The notes beneath the pieces are model-generated. The model worked only from the letters and a program-made list of their open reading frames with translations. It ran no database searches and was not told the DNA's origin. From Halisarca cf. caerulea (Eukaryota > Porifera > Demospongiae > Chondrillida > Halisarcidae): 64,000 nucleotides of DNA. Below, in pieces: positions 47,846-58,888 of this stretch (the first letter of the stretch is position 1; each line of letters begins with the position of its first letter). Where the stretch lies: positions 1,155,344 through 1,219,343 of the forward strand of contig CAUJGJ010000003.1 in the NCBI GenBank assembly GCA_963170055.1, written 5' to 3'. The position numbers and the translations under genes were made by a program.

Positions 47846-50800
47846 ATGCCTCAGTGTTGCCGATGTAACGGTAAATCGTCCTGTGCAAACTGTGTTTGCA
47901 AAAAATCTGGTCAAAGCTGTACAGATTGTCTTCCCTTGAAGCGAAATCGTTGCCGAAACACCAGTCGCAGTAATTCCACCACTTCGTCATCGAATGAGTT
48001 GGTCAGTGACTTTGATATCGCACCAAACGTACCATCTGTTGTATCACCAAACGTACCACCAGTTGTATCACCAAACGTATCACCAATATCACCAGTTGTA
48101 TCACCAAACGTATCAGTCATATCATCAACCTTACCAATCGTATCATCAACCTTACCAATTGTATCGCCAACCTCACCAGTCGTTTCAACAAACTCACCAG
48201 TCCTATCAAATCACAGTTTACCTGAGATGGTCAATGACACCGCTTGGCCGTTTGATGCCTTGCAGCCTCATAATTTCAAATGGGGGTCCTGTGAAGGACA
48301 TGTATTCTGTGAAAAAATAAATTTGGCCTTTGAAGAAGTGATTCACTGGCGTAGAAATTTATTTCAAGTTCCTTCAGGTTCCATAGGCAAAGCATTTGTT
48401 TCTGAGTTAGCACGTTTATTTCAAGCATATGCAGACAGTTCAACACTGGAATGCATTGCAATGAAAGCAACCACAGTATTGCCAATCCTCCTCCTTCAGA
48501 AACCTAGTCGTACCAGTAAAAGTAAGGATCATGTTAAACACCTTCAAAGACGTATGGACTTGTGGCGGGAGGGAAGCATTGAAGAGCTTCTTGATGAAGG
48601 CAAATGCATACAGAAACGTCTACCAAAAGTCACCAGCTCTTCAGATGATGAATCAATTAGCCGAATCTTCAGAAACATCATGCTACAAGGTAAAGTTCAG
48701 AATGCATTAAATTTTCTTTCACGCAAAACGAATGGTGGTGTTCTCAGAATGGATGATTTAATTCCTGATTCTTTGAATGATGGTGAATCTGTTATGAAAT
48801 CCACCAGAGATATCCTAGAAGAGAAACACCCCACTGGCAAAACCGCAAATCCCTGTACTCTCTTACCTGGTGAACCTGAAAAGGCCAATCCCATTATTTT
48901 TGAAAGTCTAGATGCAAATGCTATCAAACAAGCTGCTTTGCGCACAAATGGTGCTGCTGGTCCTTCTGGACTGGATGCATATGCATGGAGGAGACTATGT
49001 ACTTCCTTCAAATCTGCATCCCATGATTTGTGTGTTGCTCTTGCCAGTGTTGGTCACCGCATTGCCACCACCTGTGTACATCCGGATGGTATAACTGCAT
49101 TTGTTGCTTGTCGTTTAGTCCCTCTCAACAAGTGTCCAGGTGTGCGACCTATTGGAGTTGGAGAAGTCCCACGCAGAATCATAGCAAAAGCTATTTTGAA
49201 GATCATCGGCCATGATGTAGAAGAGGCTGCTGGCTCTCTTCAACTCTGCGCAGGCCAAATTGGTGGCTGTGAGGCTGCCATACATGCCATGCGGAAGATC
49301 TTCCAAACACCTGAAAGTGAGGCAGTACTATTGGTGGATGCTAGTAATGCATTCAACTCGCTAAACCGAAATGCAGCCTTACACAACATCAGTATCACTT
49401 GTCCATCAATAGCACAGATTCTAATAAACACGTACAGGGCCCCTGTTCGACTATTTGTAACTGGAAGTGGTGAAATTTCCTCCACAGAAGGAACCACCCA
49501 GGGTGACCCCTTGGCAATGGCTATGTATGCTCTAGCAATAGCCCCTCTCATCAATCAACTGAAAGATCGTTGTCCTGATGTCTACCAAGCATGGTATGCT
49601 GATGATGCCTCAGGAGCCTCCACATGCTCTGGTCTTCGACAATGGTGGGATGAGCTTCTCCATCTTGGACAGTGTTTCGGTTATCATCCTAATGCCTCTA
49701 AGACCTACCTAGTGGTCAAAGAGGAATTTGAAACATCTGCAAAAGAAACCTTTGCCGGGACTAATGTACACATAACCACACATGGGAAGAGACATCTGGG
49801 TGCTGCACTCGGCTCCAAAACTTTCACTGAAGAATATGTTCAGCATAAAATACAAGAATGGACCAATGAAATCTTGAAATTGTCAAACATAGCTGTATCT
49901 CAACCTCACACAGCTTATGCAGCATATGTTCATGGTCTGTCTAGTCGCTGGACATTCCTGCTGAGAACGATCTCGGATATAGAAGATCTCTTACAACCAT
50001 TAGAGACAGCATTGCACCAACACTTCATTCCTGCATTAACAGGACGTCCACCATGCTCTACCATTGAAAGAGAGTTGCTTGCACTCCCTGTTCGTCTTGG
50101 AGGTCTTGGACTAAATGACCCAACTAGTCTTACCTCCGACAGTTTCCACTCTTCAGTCTGCATCACATCTCAACTAGCTGCTCTGATAGTCTCACAAGAC
50201 ACAACCACTACTCTTGATTATGACATCATTCACACCATCAAAAATGATGTCAAAAAGAAGAATCGTAACGCACAAGATGAACGGGCTCAGATGGTTTATG
50301 ACAAACTCACACCAGAGATGAAGCGATCTGTAGACCTTTCCAAAGAGAAAGGCTCCTCCTCCTGGTTGTCTGCACTCCCTATTGGAGATCATGGTTTCCA
50401 TCTCCACAAAGGTGAATTCAGGGATGCCCTATCACTCCGCTACGGATGGAAACTAAACAACACCCCTCAATCATGTAACTGTGGCACACAGTTTTCAGTC
50501 AATCATGCCATGATCTGCCCCACGGGGGGATTTCCCATCATTCGCCACAACGAGATTCGCGACATAACAGCCACACTTCTAACTGAAGTCTGCCACAATG
50601 TCTCCACAGAGCCTCCTCTCCAACCGCTCAGTGGCGAGAAGCTTACAGCCCGCTCAGCCAATGTTAACGATGGAGCCCGTGTTGACATCCGAGCGAGAGG
50701 TTTTTGGAACACATCACAAGATGCATTTTTTGATGTCAGGGTTTTTTATCCTAACGCATCTTCCAACCATTCCAAGGACCTCTCCACAGCATACAAACGC

Positions 50801-51127
50801 CATGAACAAGCCAAAAAGCGGGAGTATGGTGAACGAATTCGCGAAATTGAACGTGGAGTATTTACCCCCTTGGTTCTCTCAACCCACGGTGCTATGGGAA
50901 AAGAAGCCACCACCTTCTACAAACGACTGGCCGACATGCTCTCACAGAAAAGGCAACAGTCATACACTACCGTCATGGGTTGGCTAAGATGCCGCCTTTC
51001 ATTTGCCTGTGTCAGGGCCTCTATTCTCTGCATCCGTGGTAGCAGGTCTTCCATCAACAGACCAGCAGTAGGCTCCAACATCCAGCTGGCTACATCTGAG
51101 GGACGTGTTCCTTCGGAATTCATCTAA
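47846..51127 (+). CDS. Reverse transcriptase of a restriction-endonuclease-type non-LTR retroelement, intact ORF
   Basis: One open frame of 1,093 codons from ATGCCTCAG. The N-terminus (residues 4-37) is Cys-rich with CxxC and CxC pairs. It is followed by a low-complexity Pro/Ser/Val/Thr segment of degenerate repeats. Reverse transcriptase motifs: LLVDASNAFNSLNR (first Asp near 497), TTQGDPLAM, YADD at 584-587, GYHPNASKT. A C-terminal zinc knuckle-like CNCGTQFSVNHAMIC begins near 877. A restriction-like nuclease region follows (RHNEIRDIT, GARVDIRARGF, FFDVRVF). The family would copy its RNA at a nicked genomic site. A short 3' UTR and an 18-A tail (51225-51242) follow. Truncated relatives lie at 31792-32169 and 32326-33625. 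It could be mobile or recently so. Confidence 0.88.
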   Translation: MPQCCRCNGKSSCANCVCKKSGQSCTDCLPLKRNRCRNTSRSNSTTSSSNELVSDFDIAPNVPSVVSPNVPPVVSPNVSPISPVVSPNVSVISSTLPIVSSTLPIVSPTSPVVSTNSPVLSNHSLPEMVNDTAWPFDALQPHNFKWGSCEGHVFCEKINLAFEEVIHWRRNLFQVPSGSIGKAFVSELARLFQAYADSSTLECIAMKATTVLPILLLQKPSRTSKSKDHVKHLQRRMDLWREGSIEELLDEGKCIQKRLPKVTSSSDDESISRIFRNIMLQGKVQNALNFLSRKTNGGVLRMDDLIPDSLNDGESVMKSTRDILEEKHPTGKTANPCTLLPGEPEKANPIIFESLDANAIKQAALRTNGAAGPSGLDAYAWRRLCTSFKSASHDLCVALASVGHRIATTCVHPDGITAFVACRLVPLNKCPGVRPIGVGEVPRRIIAKAILKIIGHDVEEAAGSLQLCAGQIGGCEAAIHAMRKIFQTPESEAVLLVDASNAFNSLNRNAALHNISITCPSIAQILINTYRAPVRLFVTGSGEISSTEGTTQGDPLAMAMYALAIAPLINQLKDRCPDVYQAWYADDASGASTCSGLRQWWDELLHLGQCFGYHPNASKTYLVVKEEFETSAKETFAGTNVHITTHGKRHLGAALGSKTFTEEYVQHKIQEWTNEILKLSNIAVSQPHTAYAAYVHGLSSRWTFLLRTISDIEDLLQPLETALHQHFIPALTGRPPCSTIERELLALPVRLGGLGLNDPTSLTSDSFHSSVCITSQLAALIVSQDTTTTLDYDIIHTIKNDVKKKNRNAQDERAQMVYDKLTPEMKRSVDLSKEKGSSSWLSALPIGDHGFHLHKGEFRDALSLRYGWKLNNTPQSCNCGTQFSVNHAMICPTGGFPIIRHNEIRDITATLLTEVCHNVSTEPPLQPLSGEKLTARSANVNDGARVDIRARGFWNTSQDAFFDVRVFYPNASSNHSKDLSTAYKRHEQAKKREYGERIREIERGVFTPLVLSTHGAMGKEATTFYKRLADMLSQKRQQSYTTVMGWLRCRLSFACVRASILCIRGSRSSINRPAVGSNIQLATSEGRVPSEFI

Positions 51128-51224
51128 CTGATTGCATGCTATATGTCTTATTATTTGCAACAATATACATGCCATGCCTGTTCACAAATGTTTGTACTAC
51201 TCTGTGTATTATTATCATGACGTC

Positions 51225-51242
51225 AAAAAAAAAAAAAAAAAA
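51225..51242 (+). other. Poly(A) tail marking the 3' end of the retroelement
   Basis: 18 A directly after TGACGTC, about 97 bp past the stop codon. No matching target duplication was found at the 5' side. Confidence 0.85.
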
Positions 51243-51349
51243 TAGATATTATATTATACTTGCGTAACCGTCTATGATGGGAGTGACGCCGGGACTGCGT
51301 TAACATTGCCTTCGGCGTTATCGTGTTTTGGTCCTTTGGATTTCTGATA

Positions 51350-51500
51350 ACCAGTTTTTGCCCATCTTACGAGTATTTTCACCCATATTACGCGTAATTT
51401 GATGTTTATGCCAACGTGTAGTTTGGCCCATCCTACGCGTATTTTGGCCTAAATTACGCGTATTTTGAACCAGCTTACGCGTAATTTGATGCTAATGTCG
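51350..51500. repeat. Degenerate repeat around TTACGCGTA
   Basis: TTACGAGTATTTT, TTACGCGTAATTTGATG (twice, about 95 bp apart), CTACGCGTATTTTGG and TTACGCGTATTTTGA follow one another at irregular 25-30-bp spacing. Confidence 0.6.
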
Positions 51501-51533
51501 TTGTATAATTTTGCAACATATGGCATGCCATAC

Positions 51534-52031
51534 GGGCAGGACTGAGCGCTAGTTGTCATTTCCCCCCTTCACGCTGGAACTATTATCTGTATTTTCACTA
51601 CTTCAGTGTTGAGATTTATCTGTAACCAGTTGTCCGAATTCTGCTGACGTACATTCATTGTGAACAGAATATGTGACGTGATGGCACACTGAAGAACGCG
51701 CTGAAATGTGGTTCTAGCACGGATTGGAGCTCAAATGGTGGTCTGAATGGTGCGTCATCCTATCTGTAGTATTGTGTGTACTGGTGACTATTCCTGTACG
51801 ACGGATGATAGATGATGTTTGTAGTTTTGAATAACTTCAGTCAAACTTGGTTGTTGTTACCTGCAGTACTTGAAGCTGTTTATCACTATTCCTGTACGAC
51901 GGATGATAGATGATGTTTGTAGTTTTGAATAACTTCAGTCAAACTTGGTTGATAGTTACCTGGATAGTAAGCACTCCTTGCTCTATTTCTCCCTCATCTG
52001 CAGTACTTGAAGCTGTGCATCACTGATAGTA
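51534..52031. repeat. Dispersed repeat B, copy 3 of 3
   Basis: Same order of words as 29136-29635. An internal segment (GACTATTCCTGTACGACGGA to the TCAAACTTGG box) is present twice. It ends exactly where the 2,515-bp duplicated unit begins. Confidence 0.9.
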
Positions 52032-54546
52032 CACTGTTAAAAATGTGGTGTGAAGATCACACCATATTGTGGTGTGAGATGCTTGCAACCAGGAGCACAC
52101 CACTTTCAGGAGTGATTGTCACACCATCAATACAGGAGTGAAGTTCACACCCGGCAAAGGGTGATTCTCACTCTTCAAAGAGTGTGATTTTCACTCTACC
52201 ATTAGAGTGACTCTTATCTCGTTAATTTATGCTACTATTATAAAGCAACATGCATAGCGCAAATGTACTCATCACAGGCAGATAAATTGGAATAAAGAAA
52301 ATACTATGCATTAACAAACAAAATACATATTAAGTCTGTACAATACAGAAATTATAGAGTTGTCAAGAAAAAAACAAGCTAACAAATAGTACTCGCTTTA
52401 GTTACTATAAAAAAGACCAAAAAAGTCTGTTGTTTGGCTGCTTTTTTATCAAAAGCAGCCTTTAAAGTACATACTTGGTTGGTTCTTCTTCCCTCCTACC
52501 GCCTTTAAGAGTTTACTAACTTAAAGGACACATTCCAGTCATTCCCCTTCATAAGTTTGACCGACTGACCATGTGACTCAACCATTCTTTCAAGTTCCTT
52601 CTAAATCTGAAACATGCAGACAAAAACATATTATGATAAACCATCATACAGCAACAACTTGCTCCAATTTTAAACCTCACCTCAAAAAAACACTCAGTCT
52701 GATACTTATCAAGAAATGATCTGATAGTATAATGGTTGTTGCTATCCTCCCACTTAGCTCGCCCGAGACAAAAGGTCCTTATAGATCTAGTATATGTACA
52801 CAAAGTAATACTGTCAAATTAAATATGTCACTATGAAAATGTATACTCACTATTTTGGCCAAAGATTGCAGAACTCCAACATTCCTTGCATGTGATGCCT
52901 GATCTTTGCCAACATAATACCTAAATGTTTCACAGCTTAGCAGGGCTTCTTCGCTGGAGGTCCCGAGGCTGAGGAACTCCCTCCTCCCTGTAGAAAGGGT
53001 ATTTTGATTTCTTCAATGGCTTTTTCATGCAATTCGGTCTCTCTGTTAAGCCAGGAACTATCTGTAACCCTGTAAGAATACCATAATGACAGTTCTACGT
53101 AAGGATGGACCAGGTACACATACGTACATACATTTGTGTGATACAATGTCATATAGCGCTGAACAGACACATGCATGATTGCAGTGCACGTGTTGCCACA
53201 TATTTATGTACATGCATGCATATAAGCACAACACCCACAACAAATCTTGTCATCACAAATCCATTTACACACAAGGATTCCAGGAAGGGATACACATACT
53301 CACACATTGAAGCAGCACATGTTCTCTCTCATTCTTTGTAGGGTAGTTCTCTAGTCTGTATATGGCTGCTACCTTGGTTATGAGCTTGATCATTGCTTTG
53401 CTTGATAAAGATCCAGCTTGGAATCCATGCACTCTGCATGTGATAATTGGTCAGGTGTGCATGCTGGAAGGCTTTGACAAAGGCACTGACAAGCTACATC
53501 CTTGCCAAATCTGCTATGGCCAGAACGAACATGCATGTCATTTTGGAACAGGAACCACATACAAACATAAATGCATGCACACATACATATTTTTGAACAT
53601 AGTAGTACAGTAAACATTCACACAAACATGTACATAATTCATGTACTACCGTACATTCTCTAAAAATTCTTCACACTTAGTTTAACCAAAATGTTGTCTG
53701 ACATTAGAATTTAGAATTGTTTTCCATTTTTGATGGCTGACTAAACTTTGGAATCAAGCAATTAATACTAGAGAGCTGATGAAATTGTAGTGTTCAGTTA
53801 TTATATGCGCCTAAAATGATTTAAATAACCATAAAATGTAGCGAGAAGAAAGCTAAAGTGCTTTTCTTAGCTCTTTGTGCTCGATTTGACATTTTAAATT
53901 ACGTACGCAACAACATCCTAGTAAAACACATGGGTAGCTAGTATTAAGCAAATTCTTAACAGATTTCTATGAGAAACAGAGTAAATTTAGGAAGATGAAC
54001 TTCAGATGTGTCAGAAGTAACCGAAGATTCGAAGATTGGCATCTCATTGCGTTGCTTAGTGTGATAACCTAAAAATCTATGGTTGGATAATCGAGGCTGC
54101 ACTAGAATGAGACTATCTGACAATACGAACTACACAGCTTTATGCGTACCTTGGGTGTTTGCTGAGGCTGTTGGGGGGCGGATTCCAGTACAGAAGAATT
54201 CAGATTTGAATGCAATCTGCGTAAAGAAGACAAACGCATTATGACCACTTAAGTACTAGTAGTCCCAGTTATATACAGGTAATTTCAATTCCATTCTAAA
54301 CAACTCTTAGGAGATGCAGTGCCGACGTACGTACAGGGTACTTTACAGGAACACTACAGGGTTTACCGTTTAGGTTGAGCCACAAAGTCGTTCACGTCAA
54401 CCCATTCTTCAAACTCCTCGAAATACCCTTGACAACGATCTCGTAGTCAGCCAGGTCACTGAGAAAACAATTCTTGTTTGCTCTTCGCTTGTCTTCTCCT
54501 CCGGCTCCGACCTCTTGTCACGAGTGATCTCGCAAATTCAAATGTA
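52032..54546. repeat. 2,515-bp duplication, copy 1
   Basis: Sequence from CACTGTTAAAAATGTGG to TTCAAATGTA recurs at 56106-58620 with a constant offset of 4,074 bp. All reading frames compared are identical. The left border coincides with a transposon-like terminus (CACTGTTAAAAATGTGGTGT). Confidence 0.95.
52560..54460 (-). CDS. Candidate exons of an unidentified minus-strand gene (copy 1)
   Basis: Several stretches look like exons. 54367-54458: YFEEFEEWVDVNDFVAQPK before GTAAAC. 54155-54218: LHSNLNSSVLESAPQQPQQT before GTACGC. About 52990-52850: REFLSLGTSSEEALLSC and YYVGKDQASHARNVGVLQSL before GTGAGT. 52798-52560: IRTFCLGRAKW. The first pair joins in phase; the later ones do not join cleanly, so the model is incomplete. 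No domain is recognised. The same exons occur in copy 2 at +4,074. Confidence 0.3.
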
Positions 54547-54963
54547 CGGTGGCTGAGAAGGGTCAGCCGAATCCGAAGCCGGAATGGGGTTCCGAAATTA
54601 TTTCCGGCAGATGTCGGATGCCATAGCAAGAATCGGCGCTGAGTCAGCTGCAGCCGAAAATATGTTCGGCAGGTGCCGAATGCAGTGCCGTAACAAGAAT
54701 CGGCGATGTGTCAGCCGAAGCCGAAAAAGAGGTGCTGAGATTGTTCCGGCAGATGTCGGATGCCATAGCAAGAATCGGCGCTGAGTCAGCTGCAGCCGAA
54801 AATATGTTCGGCAGGTGCCGAATGCAGTGCCGTAACAATATGGCCGAAAACAAATGCCGAACGTTCGGCATCTGTTTTCGGCCATATGTAACTCTTAGCT
54901 ACCGTACCGGCATTCTTATAGCCGAGTGCTGAATATACTCAATCTACTTCTTTTGCCATTAAA
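54547..54963. repeat. GCCGAA-rich direct repeat and hairpin
   Basis: About 95 bp starting TTCCGGCAGATGTCGGATGC (54602) recur at 54744. A 50-bp palindrome with one mismatch (54838-54887, arm ATATGGCCGAAAACAAATGC) follows. The words GCCGAA and TTCGGC recur throughout on both strands, so the whole block can fold extensively. It may be a fold-back transposon; ends are not clear. Confidence 0.75.
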
Positions 54964-56061
54964 ATGGATGCTAGCGTTCCCGATGAGATCGTAGGTAAGA
55001 NNNNNNNNNNNNNNNNNNNNNNNNNNNNNNNNNNNNNNNNNNNNNNNNNNNNNNNNNNNNNNNNNNNNNNNNNNNNNNNNNNNNNNNNNNNNNNNNNNNN
55101 NNNNNNNNNNNNNNNNNNNNNNNNNNNNNNNNNNNNNNNNNNNNNNNNNNNNNNNNNNNNNNNNNNNNNNNNNNNNNNNNNNNNNNNNNNNNNNNNNNNN
55201 AAGGCAGGTGTAATCCATAAGATCCAGATGGAGGTGGAGGTGGGTGGGGTCAAGAAGATCCAGATGGTGGTGGGTGTGGCCAGATGGAGGAAGGTGTGAT
55301 CCAGATGGAGGAATGAATGGTCCAAATGGAGGTGAGTGTGGTTTAGAAGATACAGATGGAGGTTGGTGTGGTCCATATGGAGGTGAGTGTGGTCCACATG
55401 GAGGTGAGTGTGGTCCACATGGAGGTGAGTGTGGTCCATATGGAGGTGAGTGTGGTCCACATGGAGGTGAGTGTGGTCCACATGGAGGTGAGTGTGGTCC
55501 ACATGGAGGTGTGAATGGTCCAAATGGAGGTGAGTGTGGTCCACATGGAGGTGTGAATGGTCCAAATGGAGGTGGGTGTGGCCCAAATGGCAGTCAGGGT
55601 TCAGAAGATCCAGATAGTGGTGGGTTGCTCCAAATGATCCAGATAAAGAGAGGTATGGTCCAGATGGATGTGAGTGTGGTCCATGAGATAGTGGGTGTAG
55701 TCCTAACAGAGGAGGCAGTTGTGATTCCAAGGAAGGTGGGTGTGGTGTGCAGAACTATCTTGTGGTCTGGTGCATTGATGGAGGCAGATGAAAGGGTAGT
55801 TACTGAAGTATGTAGTGGGTATGATCCAAGTAGGCCATTGCAGAGTGGGTGTGGTCACTACAGAAGTGGGTGCAGCTCAAGTAGAGGGTGTGGTCACTAC
55901 AGAAGTGGGTGCAGTTCAAGTAGTGGGTGTGGTCACTACAGAAGTGGGTGTGGCATGTACATAGTTGTCCGGGTCCAGAAGAGCTCATGATACATAAACT
56001 GAACCTTCGTCCTATAGCTGAAGATTCAGACAAATTCCCCCATCTACCAACAGAGGAGTAG
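54964..56061 (+). CDS. Candidate short gene spanning the assembly gap
   Basis: ATG at 54964 in good context opens MDASVPDEIV, ending TAG|GTAAGA at 54995, five bases before the gap. Near 56018, CCTATAG is followed by an exon encoding AEDSDKFPHLPTEE and stop TAG near 56061. The phases match (1 and 1), so these may be first and last exons of one gene. Any middle exons would be in the gap. The minisatellites would then be intronic. Product unknown. Confidence 0.3.
55001..55200. other. Assembly gap, 200 N
   Basis: A run of 200 N; the true length is unknown. Frames shown across it are meaningless. Confidence 1.
55320..55600. repeat. 21-bp minisatellite
   Basis: The unit GGTCCACATGGAGGTGAGTG (plus one base) is repeated about 12 times with variants. 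The period is a multiple of three, giving a Gly-Glu-Cys-Gly-Pro-His frame and a long minus frame that are artefacts. Confidence 0.94.
55847..55952. repeat. 39-bp tandem repeat, 2.7 copies
   Basis: A unit containing GGTGTGGTCACTACAGAAGT and GGGTGCAGYTCAAGTAG. Confidence 0.9.
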
Positions 56062-56105
56062 ACTGCAGTGACTTTGACATCAGAACACTTCACACCCAAA
56101 ACACT

Positions 56106-58620
56106 CACTGTTAAAAATGTGGTGTGAAGATCACACCATATTGTGGTGTGAGATGCTTGCAACCAGGAGCACACCACTTTCAGGAGTGATTGTCACACCA
56201 TCAATACAGGAGTGAAGTTCACACCCGGCAAAGGGTGATTCTCACTCTTCAAAGAGTGTGATTTTCACTCTACCATTAGAGTGACTCTTATCTCGTTAAT
56301 TTATGCTACTATTATAAAGCAACATGCATAGCGCAAATGTACTCATCACAGGCAGATAAATTGGAATAAAGAAAATACTATGCATTAACAAACAAAATAC
56401 ATATTAAGTCTGTACAATACAGAAATTATAGAGTTGTCAAGAAAAAAACAAGCTAACAAATAGTACTCGCTTTAGTTACTATAAAAAAGACCAAAAAAGT
56501 CTGTTGTTTGGCTGCTTTTTTATCAAAAGCAGCCTTTAAAGTACATACTTGGTTGGTTCTTCTTCCCTCCTACCGCCTTTAAGAGTTTACTAACTTAAAG
56601 GACACATTCCAGTCATTCCCCTTCATAAGTTTGACCGACTGACCATGTGACTCAACCATTCTTTCAAGTTCCTTCTAAATCTGAAACATGCAGACAAAAA
56701 CATATTATGATAAACCATCATACAGCAACAACTTGCTCCAATTTTAAACCTCACCTCAAAAAAACACTCAGTCTGATACTTATCAAGAAATGATCTGATA
56801 GTATAATGGTTGTTGCTATCCTCCCACTTAGCTCGCCCGAGACAAAAGGTCCTTATAGATCTAGTATATGTACACAAAGTAATACTGTCAAATTAAATAT
56901 GTCACTATGAAAATGTATACTCACTATTTTGGCCAAAGATTGCAGAACTCCAACATTCCTTGCATGTGATGCCTGATCTTTGCCAACATAATACCTAAAT
57001 GTTTCACAGCTTAGCAGGGCTTCTTCGCTGGAGGTCCCGAGGCTGAGGAACTCCCTCCTCCCTGTAGAAAGGGTATTTTGATTTCTTCAATGGCTTTTTC
57101 ATGCAATTCGGTCTCTCTGTTAAGCCAGGAACTATCTGTAACCCTGTAAGAATACCATAATGACAGTTCTACGTAAGGATGGACCAGGTACACATACGTA
57201 CATACATTTGTGTGATACAATGTCATATAGCGCTGAACAGACACATGCATGATTGCAGTGCACGTGTTGCCACATATTTATGTACATGCATGCATATAAG
57301 CACAACACCCACAACAAATCTTGTCATCACAAATCCATTTACACACAAGGATTCCAGGAAGGGATACACATACTCACACATTGAAGCAGCACATGTTCTC
57401 TCTCATTCTTTGTAGGGTAGTTCTCTAGTCTGTATATGGCTGCTACCTTGGTTATGAGCTTGATCATTGCTTTGCTTGATAAAGATCCAGCTTGGAATCC
57501 ATGCACTCTGCATGTGATAATTGGTCAGGTGTGCATGCTGGAAGGCTTTGACAAAGGCACTGACAAGCTACATCCTTGCCAAATCTGCTATGGCCAGAAC
57601 GAACATGCATGTCATTTTGGAACAGGAACCACATACAAACATAAATGCATGCACACATACATATTTTTGAACATAGTAGTACAGTAAACATTCACACAAA
57701 CATGTACATAATTCATGTACTACCGTACATTCTCTAAAAATTCTTCACACTTAGTTTAACCAAAATGTTGTCTGACATTAGAATTTAGAATTGTTTTCCA
57801 TTTTTGATGGCTGACTAAACTTTGGAATCAAGCAATTAATACTAGAGAGCTGATGAAATTGTAGTGTTCAGTTATTATATGCGCCTAAAATGATTTAAAT
57901 AACCATAAAATGTAGCGAGAAGAAAGCTAAAGTGCTTTTCTTAGCTCTTTGTGCTCGATTTGACATTTTAAATTACGTACGCAACAACATCCTAGTAAAA
58001 CACATGGGTAGCTAGTATTAAGCAAATTCTTAACAGATTTCTATGAGAAACAGAGTAAATTTAGGAAGATGAACTTCAGATGTGTCAGAAGTAACCGAAG
58101 ATTCGAAGATTGGCATCTCATTGCGTTGCTTAGTGTGATAACCTAAAAATCTATGGTTGGATAATCGAGGCTGCACTAGAATGAGACTATCTGACAATAC
58201 GAACTACACAGCTTTATGCGTACCTTGGGTGTTTGCTGAGGCTGTTGGGGGGCGGATTCCAGTACAGAAGAATTCAGATTTGAATGCAATCTGCGTAAAG
58301 AAGACAAACGCATTATGACCACTTAAGTACTAGTAGTCCCAGTTATATACAGGTAATTTCAATTCCATTCTAAACAACTCTTAGGAGATGCAGTGCCGAC
58401 GTACGTACAGGGTACTTTACAGGAACACTACAGGGTTTACCGTTTAGGTTGAGCCACAAAGTCGTTCACGTCAACCCATTCTTCAAACTCCTCGAAATAC
58501 CCTTGACAACGATCTCGTAGTCAGCCAGGTCACTGAGAAAACAATTCTTGTTTGCTCTTCGCTTGTCTTCTCCTCCGGCTCCGACCTCTTGTCACGAGTG
58601 ATCTCGCAAATTCAAATGTA
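56106..58620. repeat. 2,515-bp duplication, copy 2
   Basis: Apparently identical to 52032-54546. Unlike copy 1, its right side (58621 onwards) continues into promoter-like sequence in keeping with the ends of the unit, so this may be the original location. Candidate minus-strand exons of copy 1 recur here, e.g. 58441-58532 and 56634-56872. Confidence 0.95.
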
Positions 58621-58720
58621 ACCGCAAGCGATTTCATTGGCCCCTTCTGTGAGTCCCGTTCCCAGACCCACTTCCGGCCGCCATTTTATTCTGCTGGGAA
58701 AGGTGGTTGGTCTGGGAACG
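58600..58720. promoter_or_regulatory. Promoter-like region
   Basis: It contains ATTGG (reverse CCAAT) near 58636, an ETS-type CTTCCGG at 58671-58677 and a YY1-type GCCGCCATTTT at 58677-58687, within GC-rich sequence. This combination is typical of metazoan housekeeping promoters without TATA. It lies between candidate minus-strand exons and a plus-strand ATG at 58889. Confidence 0.45.
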
Positions 58721-58888
58721 AGGCTGCCACTGTCTTTTCTATTTTTTGTTTGTTTGATCTGCAGCAAGTTGGCTTTCTTCCCTCCTTCGACACGTCAGCC
58801 AGCAGTTTTAGTCCGATGTCGCACGGAACTATCAAATTCATCTTCGATCGCCTAGACTCGCCAGCCTCTATGCAGCTCTACCGAAGAC

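Noticed and set aside
47544..47990. Minus frame extending the PB1 gene upstream into the retroelement
   Set aside because: The extension is antisense to the retroelement coding sequence. The ATG at 47753 directly precedes the PB1 domain and is the better start.
54939..55990. Long frames rich in Gly-Glu-Cys-Gly-Pro-His or Thr-His-Leu-His
   Set aside because: They are generated by a 21-bp minisatellite, and some are read through the N gap.
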